This document shows positions 6,845-15,511 of a stretch of 64,000 nucleotides of DNA, in pieces. A program made the translations under genes and the position numbers. This stretch comes from JBEBSD01 sp040394475. GTDB lineage: Bacteria > Bacteroidota > Bacteroidia > Cytophagales > Spirosomataceae. Position 1 is the first letter of the stretch. Each line of letters starts with the position of its first letter. The notes under the pieces are model-generated. The model was not told where the DNA came from and searched no databases. It saw only the letters and a list, made by a program, of their open reading frames with translations. The stretch covers positions 1 through 64,000 of the forward strand of contig JBEBSD010000031.1 of NCBI GenBank assembly GCA_040394475.1, given 5' to 3'.

Positions 6845-9800
6845 ATGAAAACACTTTATCGCTTTGCGGGAAGTGCCTCTCCAGGCCCTCCTGCCCGGTA
6901 TTTGCCGATGCCTTTCTGCGTTATCCTTTTCTTTCTGGGGCCTTGGCTGGTCGGGCCGGCTTACGGGCAGCCGATCGCGTACCACTTTCAGGGTAAAGTA
7001 TTGTCAACCCATACGAACGAGTCCTTGCCCGGCGCCTCGGTGCAGCTAAAAGGCACCCGCCAGGGGACCACCACCGATGCCGAAGGGGCCTTCACCCTCA
7101 GCGCCGCCGATAGCCGCGTTACGCTGCGGGTTTCGTTTATCGGCTACCATACACTGGATACGCTTTTACAGCTTCCGCTCACCAGAGAACTGCTGCTTAC
7201 CCTCAAGCCGGACGAAGCGATGTTGGAGGAAGTAACGGTTTCGACCGGCTATTGGGAGAGTACCAAACGGTTGAGTACCGGCAATATCAGCAAGGTGACG
7301 GCCGAGACGATTGAGAAGCAACCGGTGAGTAATGTTTTGTCTGCTCTTATTGGAAGGATGCCTGGGGTTAACATAAGGCAGACTACTGGTATCCCTGGAG
7401 GCTCTCTGTCCCTACAAATAAGGGGGAGAAACAGCCTTCGATCAAATGGCAATAATCCGCTCATAGTTATTGATGGAGTGCCTTTCGACCTTGAAAGCAT
7501 GGATCAGCTTGGGGGACAACTTTATAGCAGTGGCTCCAATCCGTTGGAAGGATTGAATCCCTCCGATATTGCAAGCGTGGAAGTGTTGAAGGACGCGGAT
7601 GCAACAGCTATTTATGGATCGAGGGGAGGGAATGGGGTTATTCTGATTACAACAAAAAGGGGAACCAGAGAAAAGATCAAGTCGGAGGTGAACCTAAGTC
7701 AGGGCTTTGGAAGGATTTCCGGTAAGGTTTCCCTCCTTGATACCCCACAATACCTTGAGATGCGTAGGGAAGCCTTCCAAAATGATCACGCCGAGCCACA
7801 ACCTTATGATTACGACATCAACGGAACCTGGGATCAGAATAGATATACGGATTGGCAAAAGGTACTTTTAGGCGGAACAGCTCTGACTTCACGCGGACAG
7901 CTATCTGTCTATGGGGGTACGGGACATACAAACTTCAGGATATCGGGCGGTGTCTACCGCGAAACTTCTGTATTTCCCGGTGATTTTTCCTATTTGAAAA
8001 AATCAGTCCAGGCCAATATGAATCATCAGTCTGAAAATGGGAAGCTACAGCTAAGCTTTTCCGCAAGTTATCTCAGCGACCTCAATCGCCAATCGAGGGA
8101 GGATCTTACCCGGCACGCCCTAATATTACCCCCTAACGCGCCGGCCCTGTTTACACCCGAGGGAACTCTTAACTGGGAAGGAACAACCTGGCAGAATCCG
8201 TTGAGCTATATCGTCAGGAAGTACAGGGCGGAATCCGATTATCTGGTTTCGGCGGGAACGGCTTCCTTTCAAGTATCCCCGAGGCTTAAATTCAAGACAA
8301 ACCTGGGATTTACTACTACGCAGATTACCCAATTCACAGGTACGCCGATTAGTTATTATAATCCGGCATACGCTGTGCAGACGGGCATTGCCCAATTTGC
8401 AGACGGTTCACGACGAACCTGGCTTGCTGAGCCACAGGCCGAGTATGGTTTTGCACTTAGGGACTCACGGTTTTCTGCACTGGTCGGAGCGACATTCCAG
8501 CAAAATACCTCCCATTCTCGATCCCTGCAGGGGAGTGGCTATATTCACGACATGCTACTGGAGAATCTCCAGGCAGCATCGGTTGTGACGGTCTATGCCG
8601 ATAACTACAACGTCTACAGAACCCAGGGCTTTTACGCCCGATTGAATTACAATCTCTACGAAAGGTACGTTCTTAATCTTACCGCCCGGAGCGACGGCTC
8701 CAGCCGCTTCGGGCCAGGCAAGAGATACGCCCGCTTTGGGGCTATCGGAGCAGCCTGGATCTTTTCAGAGGAACCTTGGGCAAAAGGGATGTTAGCCTTT
8801 ATTGACCACGGTAAAATCAGAGCGAGTTACGGGATTACCGGCAGCGATCAGATCGGCGACTATGGTTATTTGGAAACCTATGTTGCCACAGCCACCTACA
8901 ATGGAGACAAAGGACTTGCACCGAGCCGGCTGGCCAATCCCGATTATGCCTGGGAAATTAATAGAAAGATGGAAGTGGCCCTGGAGGCCAGATTATTTAA
9001 AGGTGTCATCGATCTGGGTGCAAGTTGGTACGGCAACAGATCGTCCAGTCAATTGGTTGGCTATCCCCTTTCACTGGTTACGGGCTTCCCAAGCATACAA
9101 TATAACCTGCCGGCCACCGTAAGTAACACTGGGCTGGAATTTGAACTAGGAATTCAGGAACCGGGCCAGAAAAAATTCAAATGGGAAGTCCGGCTTAATT
9201 TAGCGCTGCCACGTTCCAAGCTGCTACGTTATCCCAATCTGGATGGTTCCCCAGACGCAAACCGTTATGAAGTCGGTAAATCTTTAAACATAACAAAAAA
9301 ATACCGGTACACGGGACTCGATCCGGAAGAGGGTATCTTTACTTTCCAAGACATTGATGGAGGCGGCTTAAGGTATCCCAACGATCTTCAGGCTATCAAA
9401 TCAGTGGAACAGCGTTTCCTTGGCGGGCTTCAGCACACTATTGTTGTCTGGGGCCTGGAATTGGAAGGTTTCTGGCAGTACGTAGGGCAATCCGGCTTCA
9501 ATTATCTGTATGGCCCGTTCTCTATGGCAGGGGCCTATGGCAATCAACCTTCTGAGGTAATGGGAAGGTGGCAGCAACCCGGGGACTTGTCCCGGTTCCC
9601 GCGATTCTCTCAGGACAGAACCCTAGGTAATCCTGCCTATAACCAGTTTTCGAATGCCCAGTCGTACGGCGATAATGTAATTGGGAATACTTCATTCCTT
9701 CGCCTCAAAAACCTGTCCCTTTCCTATTCGCTGCCTAAAGGCCGCTACCCGAAAACCAGGTTATACGTCCAGGGGCAAAACCTTTTGACTTTCAGTAGGC

Positions 9801-9886
9801 ACTGGGCTCTTGATCCCGAACAGGCATTTGTACAAAACCTGCCCTCTCTCAAAACGCTTTTACTCGGTCTTCAACTCACTTTATAA
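6845..9886 (+). CDS. SusC/RagA-family TonB-dependent outer-membrane transporter
   Basis: This 1013-residue protein should import a substrate across the outer membrane with its SusD partner. The order is: signal peptide (CVILFFLGPWLVGPAYG), carboxypeptidase-regulatory-like domain (VLSTHTNESLPGASVQLKGT, about 50-130), plug (ISKVTAETIEKQPVSNVLSALIG, NPLIVIDGVPFD, SVEVLKDADATAIYGSRG, about 145-280), then a beta-barrel ending LLLGLQLTL. No STN domain is present, so it is probably not driven by a FecR/sigma pair. Up to about 7325 the DNA is GC-rich with mainly CGN Arg codons; afterwards AGG/AGA dominate, suggesting a mosaic gene. SusD follows 10 nt downstream and a TlpA-like gene ends the operon. 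Confidence 0.95.
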   Translation: MKTLYRFAGSASPGPPARYLPMPFCVILFFLGPWLVGPAYGQPIAYHFQGKVLSTHTNESLPGASVQLKGTRQGTTTDAEGAFTLSAADSRVTLRVSFIGYHTLDTLLQLPLTRELLLTLKPDEAMLEEVTVSTGYWESTKRLSTGNISKVTAETIEKQPVSNVLSALIGRMPGVNIRQTTGIPGGSLSLQIRGRNSLRSNGNNPLIVIDGVPFDLESMDQLGGQLYSSGSNPLEGLNPSDIASVEVLKDADATAIYGSRGGNGVILITTKRGTREKIKSEVNLSQGFGRISGKVSLLDTPQYLEMRREAFQNDHAEPQPYDYDINGTWDQNRYTDWQKVLLGGTALTSRGQLSVYGGTGHTNFRISGGVYRETSVFPGDFSYLKKSVQANMNHQSENGKLQLSFSASYLSDLNRQSREDLTRHALILPPNAPALFTPEGTLNWEGTTWQNPLSYIVRKYRAESDYLVSAGTASFQVSPRLKFKTNLGFTTTQITQFTGTPISYYNPAYAVQTGIAQFADGSRRTWLAEPQAEYGFALRDSRFSALVGATFQQNTSHSRSLQGSGYIHDMLLENLQAASVVTVYADNYNVYRTQGFYARLNYNLYERYVLNLTARSDGSSRFGPGKRYARFGAIGAAWIFSEEPWAKGMLAFIDHGKIRASYGITGSDQIGDYGYLETYVATATYNGDKGLAPSRLANPDYAWEINRKMEVALEARLFKGVIDLGASWYGNRSSSQLVGYPLSLVTGFPSIQYNLPATVSNTGLEFELGIQEPGQKKFKWEVRLNLALPRSKLLRYPNLDGSPDANRYEVGKSLNITKKYRYTGLDPEEGIFTFQDIDGGGLRYPNDLQAIKSVEQRFLGGLQHTIVVWGLELEGFWQYVGQSGFNYLYGPFSMAGAYGNQPSEVMGRWQQPGDLSRFPRFSQDRTLGNPAYNQFSNAQSYGDNVIGNTSFLRLKNLSLSYSLPKGRYPKTRLYVQGQNLLTFSRHWALDPEQAFVQNLPSLKTLLLGLQLTL

Positions 9887-9896
9887 CGTTAAAATC

Positions 9897-11291
9897 ATGG
9901 CTAGAAATCTATTTTTGCCGAAATCGGACAGACTCGTCCTCGCCATATTCTGGTTGCTGTTTTGTGGTTGCACAGATTTTCTTGACCTGCCGGCACCTGT
10001 TAACCAAGTTACAAATACAAGTGTTTTCGCGAATGACGCTACGGCCGAAGCGGCCATGAATGGCCTGTATATTCAAATGGTTTCCAATACTAACTATTTT
10101 ACAAGTGGAGGAACGGGTAGTATCGCCGTTCTGGCCGGACTTTCGGCTGACGAAATGATAAGTTATTCCAGTTCTGCCGACCAGCTTTCATTTTATTCCA
10201 ACAATCTGGATCCGGCCAATTCGACTGTACGGAACGCCATTTGGGGGCAAGGATACAAACTGATTTTCATGGCAAATGCTGTATTGGCAGGATTGAGGGA
10301 CAACCCGAAGCTATCACCGGCCATTATTGCCAAACTTACCGGAGAAGCTAGGTTCATAAGAGGTTTTTGTCATTTTTACCTTACATCTATGTTCGGTGAA
10401 ATCCCTATTGCACTCACAACCGATTACAGATTAAATAATAAGACGTTTCAAAACCCCGCAGAAGAGGTCTATCGGGTGATAAAAGACGACTTGATAGAAT
10501 CCGGCAGGTTACTGGGAGACAGCTACTTTCAAGGCGAACGGATACGCCCAACCTCGCACGCTGCCAAGGCCTTACTGGCGCGCGTTTACCTTTATGAAGA
10601 AAACTGGCAGAAAGCTGAGGAAGTATCTTCCTCATTATTGGAAAGTAATGCTTTGCACAGGTTGGTAGAGCAACCTTCCGGGGTCTTTCTCAAAAACAGC
10701 CAGGAAGCCATCTGGCAAATAATGCCAGTAATCCCAACTTACAACACATGGGAAGGAAGAACATTAATTCTGCTTTCCCGCCCTAATAACGTAGCCCTCT
10801 CACCGACAGTAATGAACTGGTTTGAAAACGGTGATCTGAGACGAATGGAATGGATTGACAGTATTGTGGTGAATGATGTCGCTTATTACTTCCCTGCAAA
10901 ATATAAAATACAGTCTGGTGGGACGCTTGTGGAATATTCTATGATTTTGCGGCTTGCCGAACAATACCTTATCAGGGCTGAAGCCAGAGCATGGTTGGAT
11001 GACATTCCCGGTGCCATACAAGATTTGAACTCATTGAGGGCCCGAGCAGGCCTAGTTCCGCTTGCGGTGAATTCCAGAGAAGGCGTACTTGCCGCCATCC
11101 AACAGGAAAGAAGGGTCGAGTTGCTCTCGGAATGGGGACACCGTTGGTTTGACCTTAACCGGACCGGCAGTGCCGAGGATGTCATAAGCACTACCAAGGG
11201 CATTACGTGGAATGCTAGGGCCAAATTATTCCCGATTCCTTTGACCGAATTGAACCTCAATCCGCGCCTCTATCAGAACCCGGGCTATTGA
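9897..11291 (+). CDS. SusD/RagB-family surface lipoprotein
   Basis: This 464-residue partner of the preceding SusC caps the transporter and binds substrate. Visible features are the lipoprotein signal (LLFCGCTDFLDLP), an early ATAEAAMNGLY segment, the tetratricopeptide-like helical core (GEARFIRGFCHFYLTSMFGEIPI), and the C-terminal SusD motif with RAEARAWLDDIPGAIQDLNSLRARAG and ERRVELLSEWGHRWFDLNR. I chose ATG 9897, just after the SusC stop (9886), because an earlier in-frame start lies inside the SusC gene and adds no signal-like residues. At 464 residues it is short to average for the family. Codon use (AGG, AGA, ATA) matches the later part of susC-1. Confidence 0.95.
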   Translation: MARNLFLPKSDRLVLAIFWLLFCGCTDFLDLPAPVNQVTNTSVFANDATAEAAMNGLYIQMVSNTNYFTSGGTGSIAVLAGLSADEMISYSSSADQLSFYSNNLDPANSTVRNAIWGQGYKLIFMANAVLAGLRDNPKLSPAIIAKLTGEARFIRGFCHFYLTSMFGEIPIALTTDYRLNNKTFQNPAEEVYRVIKDDLIESGRLLGDSYFQGERIRPTSHAAKALLARVYLYEENWQKAEEVSSSLLESNALHRLVEQPSGVFLKNSQEAIWQIMPVIPTYNTWEGRTLILLSRPNNVALSPTVMNWFENGDLRRMEWIDSIVVNDVAYYFPAKYKIQSGGTLVEYSMILRLAEQYLIRAEARAWLDDIPGAIQDLNSLRARAGLVPLAVNSREGVLAAIQQERRVELLSEWGHRWFDLNRTGSAEDVISTTKGITWNARAKLFPIPLTELNLNPRLYQNPGY

Positions 11292-11342
11292 GGATCAGTC
11301 TGTTAAGTGATATCAAAAAACAATATAAAATCCATTATTCGC

Positions 11343-12626
11343 ATGACGACTATTTTGAGATTTCTATTCCTTTTATTCGCGGGGAGTGCTTCACTCGGTT
11401 ATTCACAAACTCAATATCGGCCTGCTGCGGTAGGAGAGAAAATGCCCGACTACATTATGAAGAACCTGATCAATTATACTGCAGCAACAACTAGTATGAA
11501 GGTGTTTGAGGGGAAGTGGACTTTTTATTATCTTTGGTCCTCCTCCTGTGCCTCTTGTATTGCGGGTTGGCCAAAGTTGCTGGAGCTTCAGCGAGAGTTC
11601 GAGGGAAAGGCACAGTTTGTTCTGGTAAATACCTACGAAAACGAGGAAATAGTGCGCAAAACCTTTGAAAGAAGGAAACGGCTGGCCAATGTGGACATGA
11701 CGCTCCCAACGGTCTGCGGCGACACCATTCTGGGACAACAGGTCTTCCGGCATTCGGGAGTCCCATATGTGGCCTGGGTAGATCCCGAAGGATACGTCCG
11801 ATCTATAACCTATTCAGCTTCCGTAAACTCAGGTAATATTCGTAGGATGCTAGAGGGATACAATGTCCCCATGCCCCAGTACCGATCGAATGACAGTTAC
11901 ATCATCCCGGATTTTGGTAAACCTCTCTATATGTCCGGATATGGTGATCTGCTGGACCAAGTTGCCCATCAGTCATTTTGGGGAAAAAGTATAGAAGGGA
12001 TGAAAATAGTACTGGCATTGGTTTCAGACACCGTTTACGGAAGGTATTATGCCATAGTCTCCGGGTATGGCATAAACGATATGTTCCGCCTGGCTTTTGG
12101 CAAAAACCCCGAAGCAAAGAGAAACGTAGAAGCCCTGCCTCAGAGCATGGTGGTATATGAAGGACCGGACACAGCAAGCTTCTTTTACCACCTTGTCACG
12201 CCCGCCCTGTCCAGGGAGAAAATCCAGGAAATGATGCGCGCCGATTTACATAAGCACCTAAACCTGTCAGGAAAATGGGAGAAAAGAACAAGAGAATGCC
12301 TTGTACTAAAACTAAAGGATACTACACTGGCTGCCTATAAGGGCGGCTCTGTCAAAAGAATCCTGTCAAACGAACGTCTACTGATTAATAAAGTCACGGT
12401 ACGCTCTCTGTTGGATGGCTTAGTGCAGGTTACAGATTACTATTCTTCCCCGTACCCGTTGATCGACGAAACGGGATATTCCGGCGAACTGGGCGATATT
12501 GATATTGAAGTGGACATAATGGATCACAAAAAATTGAATGACGCGCTTAGCCGCTATGGGATTGAATTCGTTTTGGAGACACGGGAATTGGATACCCTGG
12601 TTGTCCGCTCGACAGACGGATCATAA
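11343..12626 (+). CDS. Exported TlpA-like thioredoxin-fold protein
   Basis: This 427-residue protein has a signal peptide (ILRFLFLLFAGSASLGYSQ) and a thioredoxin-like domain with a CASC redox pair at residues 69 and 72, inside WTFYYLWSSSCASCIAG, followed by the cis-Pro loop HSGVPYVAWVDPEG. Periplasmic TlpA/ResA relatives reduce or shuffle disulfides. The long C-terminal half (about 190-427) is of unknown fold. It follows SusC and SusD as third gene of the operon. Its 3' end overlaps the 3' end of the opposite-strand propeller gene by 73 bp. A SusC-SusD-TlpA set beside MauE- and DUF6520-like genes points to a disulfide-related role. An upstream start at 11307 is less likely. Confidence 0.8.
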   Translation: MTTILRFLFLLFAGSASLGYSQTQYRPAAVGEKMPDYIMKNLINYTAATTSMKVFEGKWTFYYLWSSSCASCIAGWPKLLELQREFEGKAQFVLVNTYENEEIVRKTFERRKRLANVDMTLPTVCGDTILGQQVFRHSGVPYVAWVDPEGYVRSITYSASVNSGNIRRMLEGYNVPMPQYRSNDSYIIPDFGKPLYMSGYGDLLDQVAHQSFWGKSIEGMKIVLALVSDTVYGRYYAIVSGYGINDMFRLAFGKNPEAKRNVEALPQSMVVYEGPDTASFFYHLVTPALSREKIQEMMRADLHKHLNLSGKWEKRTRECLVLKLKDTTLAAYKGGSVKRILSNERLLINKVTVRSLLDGLVQVTDYYSSPYPLIDETGYSGELGDIDIEVDIMDHKKLNDALSRYGIEFVLETRELDTLVVRSTDGS

Positions 12627-13702
12627 TTTGGGACCGATACACTATCCGGTAGACCTCCCAGCTGATATTCCACAAAATACCGGTCATGGATGGCCAGAAG
12701 TCTGTTACCCTTGACAGCAAAACTTTTTAGTTGTTTACTGCGGAAGTAGGGAACATAGAAACTATATAGGTATCGTCCTTTTTCGTCGATGTCATAAACA
12801 TCGATTGCCGTGCTTGTTTTAAAAAGTTCGACCCGTTCTCCCGCCCCCATAATGGCGGAAACAACCCACAGCTTTCCAGCATTTGCATAACACATTCTAT
12901 TAACTGTTAGTGGGGGTATAGCCATCATGGATCTCCCTGATCTAAGTTCCGAAACCTGTATTCTGGCTGTATCAATCGGATCTATAGTGTGCTGTCTATA
13001 TAGAAGAGTTAGTGACGTATCCATACAAACAAACTCATTACGGTAACGATAGGTATATATTAGCTTGGAGCTTTCGGCATCACAGGCCAGAAGTCCGTCC
13101 GCCTCAAAAATGCCCTCTTTTTGGCTTCTCAACAGATCGTATTTGATTGTGGCCGGCAAGGATAAAGAGTCTTGGTGGCCCAAAACATACTTCCGCCCCC
13201 TGATGGTCCTGAAAAAAACCGAACCGGTGGATGAGGGTGTGGCCTGGTCAAAGGTAGTTATATCGCCGTTCAAGAAGGGTTTTAACTGCCATTTTCCAGT
13301 GGTACCTTTCAATACTGAGCGTGTATCGCCGCCTAACAAAAATAGCTCATCATCTCGGACCATAACTGACAACGGCCCTCTGGCCAGACCTTCATAGGAA
13401 GACAGGTCCAAACCGACATGGGTGGTGTCAACTGTCTTAACATCTATCACCAAGAGATGCAACGGCGATACCGAGTTTCCCAGATAGGTATACCGATCAG
13501 TAGCTCCTGCGATGTAATAGGAATTGTATCCTAAGTCTTTAAAATTGATTAGTGTAAGCCGATTGGAAAGTCCTAACCTTCTAAAGTCGTACGACTGATA
13601 CTGTTCTTCCGAGGCCCATACCAAGAGAAAAGCAATCGAACCTATTGCAACGGTCAAGAGTGTTGACAGGTTAAATGCAAGTGTCCTATTGTGTCTTTTC
13701 AT
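12554..13702 (-). CDS. Exported beta-propeller-like protein (BF3164/TolB-like)
   Basis: This 382-residue protein has an N-terminal membrane anchor or signal (LSTLLTVAIGSIAFLLVWA) and a repeated pattern of short strands with internal GxxxY and DxxxxGxY elements (IDVYDIDEKGRYLYSFYVPY, VKGNRLLAIHDRYFVEY), typical of six-bladed propellers such as the BF3164 family of Bacteroidota. Those proteins are often found with small secreted Cys-containing peptides. It lies downstream of the peptide gene on the same strand, after a strong hairpin. Its last 73 bp overlap the TlpA-like gene tail to tail. The fold is inferred from pattern, not from a specific motif. Confidence 0.6.
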   Translation of the reverse strand: MKRHNRTLAFNLSTLLTVAIGSIAFLLVWASEEQYQSYDFRRLGLSNRLTLINFKDLGYNSYYIAGATDRYTYLGNSVSPLHLLVIDVKTVDTTHVGLDLSSYEGLARGPLSVMVRDDELFLLGGDTRSVLKGTTGKWQLKPFLNGDITTFDQATPSSTGSVFFRTIRGRKYVLGHQDSLSLPATIKYDLLRSQKEGIFEADGLLACDAESSKLIYTYRYRNEFVCMDTSLTLLYRQHTIDPIDTARIQVSELRSGRSMMAIPPLTVNRMCYANAGKLWVVSAIMGAGERVELFKTSTAIDVYDIDEKGRYLYSFYVPYFRSKQLKSFAVKGNRLLAIHDRYFVEYQLGGLPDSVSVPNYDPSVERTTRVSNSRVSKTNSIP

Positions 13703-13720
13703 AATTAGTTGTCAGATGAT

Positions 13721-13752
13721 GCCCCCTGTCCCTTTTTGGTTGGACAGGGGGC
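13721..13752 (-). terminator. Hairpin between peptide gene and propeller gene
   Basis: A perfect 11-bp stem pairs GCCCCCTGTCC (13721-13731) with GGACAGGGGGC (13742-13752) around a 10-nt loop. It begins 6 nt after the peptide stop codon and lies 19 nt before the propeller start. It probably ends or attenuates the peptide transcript, so the peptide gene would be expressed more strongly than the propeller gene. T-rich sequence on the exit side is modest. Confidence 0.7.
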
Positions 13753-13757
13753 AATTC

Positions 13758-14045
13758 TTAATTTTCCGGACGTTGGAGTGTCGTTGCCGGGTTGTCACAG
13801 TCAAGCGAATCCGAATTAGCCGTAATGATTTCGGTCCCAGAGATGAAAGTACATACTGGACCTGTATTGTCCGCACAGTCATCCTCTACATTTCCTGATA
13901 CGCACTGATTGGCAGAATTCCTGCCCCAGGCTTGTTGCGTGACTGTACTTGCGGGCGAAAAATGCGTCGCCATCGCCCCGCCAACCGCAATCATCACCGC
14001 CAACATCGGCATCCATACATTTCGTTTTAACAAATTGCTTTTCAT
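13758..14045 (-). CDS. DUF6520-like small secreted Cys peptide
   Basis: This 95-residue protein starts MKSNLLKRNVWMPMLAVMIAVGGAMAT, the signal region seen in DUF6520 proteins of Bacteroidota, and continues with a polar mature part of about 68 residues carrying four cysteines at 48, 57, 65 and 83. Four cysteines suit two disulfides. The gene sits between a MauE-like gene upstream and a propeller gene downstream on the same strand, and is bounded by two perfect hairpins. The layout parallels that of NVEALA-type peptide genes with propeller partners. Function is unknown; structural, signalling or antimicrobial peptide roles are all open. Confidence 0.7.
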   Translation of the reverse strand: MKSNLLKRNVWMPMLAVMIAVGGAMATHFSPASTVTQQAWGRNSANQCVSGNVEDDCADNTGPVCTFISGTEIITANSDSLDCDNPATTLQRPEN

Positions 14046-14103
14046 GATATTTTAGTTTAAAGGTTAAAAAAATGAGTAATTGACTGCACGATAGGTGGGG
14101 GTA

Positions 14104-14139
14104 GCTGTGCGGGAAGCGGCAATCGGTTTCCCGCACAGC
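14104..14139 (-). terminator. Hairpin between mauE-like and peptide genes
   Basis: A perfect 12-bp stem pairs GCTGTGCGGGAA (14104-14115) with TTCCCGCACAGC (14128-14139) around a 12-nt loop. It follows the MauE-like stop by about 75 nt and precedes the peptide start by about 60 nt. It could be a terminator of the upstream gene or a stabilising 5' structure of the peptide mRNA. No long T-run follows on the minus strand, so termination is not certain. Confidence 0.6.
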
Positions 14140-14214
14140 CGGCCTTGGGCCTCCCCCGCGTCTTGGCGGGTGACGGGCTTTCTGAAAAAATACAGCATCC
14201 ATACAGATCCGGTT

Positions 14215-14649
14215 CTACGTAGTTGATGAATAGGTAGCTTTGCGTTCCGGGGTGAGGAAAATCGCGGTGGCTGCCAGCAGCACAAATCCGACATTGAACA
14301 CCAGGTGTTCTGTCCAGCCCATTTTCTCCAGGATTCCTCCGCAGGAGCAGGGAATGTAATTGCTGAAGTTCAGGATGGCTACGATGTAGGCCGTAAACAG
14401 GACCATCAGGGTAAAGCAGCCATACAAAGCGGCAAGCCTTGTTTTGGCAAACAGCAGCAGCGCGGCCAGTACAATTTCCACTGCCGGGACCGCCCAGGCC
14501 ACAAACCCGGCAAATGCCGTCAGCAGCGGCGATTGTCCGAGTTGCACACGGAACTTTTCATAATCCGCCAGTTTGGTCAGCGCTGCATACAGGAAAAGCA
14601 CCACAAACAAACTGCTGATGATATCAAGTAAGGTTTCTTTCGTTCTCAT
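14215..14649 (-). CDS. MauE/DoxX-like redox-associated membrane protein
   Basis: This 144-residue protein has four predicted transmembrane helices (about residues 10-25, 45-68, 73-93 and 118-135) and a conserved CSCGG at residues 101-105 in the loop before the last helix. MauE/DoxX-type proteins pass electrons in disulfide formation; MauE itself is needed for making the disulfide-rich methylamine dehydrogenase small subunit. Here it is the first gene of a minus-strand group with the four-Cys peptide and the propeller protein, and it faces a TlpA-like protein across the locus. A role in oxidising the peptide's cysteines is inferred from this context. Confidence 0.8.
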   Translation of the reverse strand: MRTKETLLDIISSLFVVLFLYAALTKLADYEKFRVQLGQSPLLTAFAGFVAWAVPAVEIVLAALLLFAKTRLAALYGCFTLMVLFTAYIVAILNFSNYIPCSCGGILEKMGWTEHLVFNVGFVLLAATAIFLTPERKATYSSTT

Positions 14650-15511
14650 AACGCATCGACATATGGGTAACTAATAACCGTGCAGGTTTTCCTACCGCGC
14701 TGCCCTGTACTTTTTAAGGAAGGCTTTTTTACATGCAGTTTGCTTTTCCATCGCATTTGCCGTTTAGGTGGAACAGCCAGGTAACTGACTGCAAATCAAC
14801 TAATCAGAAGGCGTTACTGAAACTTTTTTCGACCAGTTGCGCAGAGTTTTCGACCAACTGTCGTTTGGGCCGGAATAGGCGATGAAAAGCTGATATTATC
14901 ACGATAATCTCCCTGCTTCCCCCTTTTTTTCGCCACTTAAAATGGATTCGTCCACGTGCTATTTTGACATGATTTCCCGACCAACTGCATCAATTCTTCG
15001 ATGAGTTGCGTCTCCGGCACGACGGAATGTATTGTATCGATATATGAATATGGATTACGTAAAAATCGGGCAGTGAAACATTTCAATCGCCTGATACGGA
15101 CACCTGCGGTTAGGGGTTTACAATGCATAGCGTGTATCTCGTATCTCCGCTAACAATCACTCCCGTTTAGCTATTCCCCTCATTCCCAAACACTAAAACC
15201 GCCCCCGCATCAAATGTAAGGTTTTTGTAAGATGGCTTTTCTGGCATCATAGGTCGGGTTCTGCCTAGATTTATGCACGGGAAGTCCGGCCTTTCGAAAA
15301 GGGCGGTTTAAGAGAGATAGCCCACAGCAGTATTGGGGCCGGGCAGTCCCTTTTCAAGACGGATGAAATGGCCATGAGCAATCAGCTATCAGAAAATGGA
15401 TTGCACAAAAAGCGGTGCGCCGCCCGCCGTCGATGAATAAATGCCTGGGCGGCCCCACCTGGGCGGCCCCGCTGAAAGCTGACTGCCGAAAGCTGATAAC
15501 CTTTTATTCAC
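14650..15511. other. Long intergenic region
   Basis: In 860 nt I find no gene I can support. The minus-strand frame at 14937-15128 (63 residues) has no recognisable family and lacks a ribosome-binding site. The left end should carry the promoter of the MauE-like gene. The right end carries simple repeats, listed separately. Confidence 0.45.
15372..15504. repeat. Dispersed ATCAGCTATCAG / GCTGAAAGC element
   Basis: The element starts with ATGAGCAATCAGCTATCAGAAAA..GGATTGCA (15374-15405) and ends with GCTGAAAGCTGACTGCCGAAAGCTGAT (15471-15497) just 14 nt before a start codon. The same two parts, in the same order, occur at 30546-30716 before the histidine kinase gene. Between them lies a duplicated GGGCGGCCCC (15448 and 15462). 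It looks like one family of structured intergenic repeats placed in 5' leaders. Confidence 0.7.

Noticed and set aside
14937..15128. 63-residue minus-strand frame in the long gap
   Set aside because: No known motif, no ribosome-binding site, composition like non-coding flanks.
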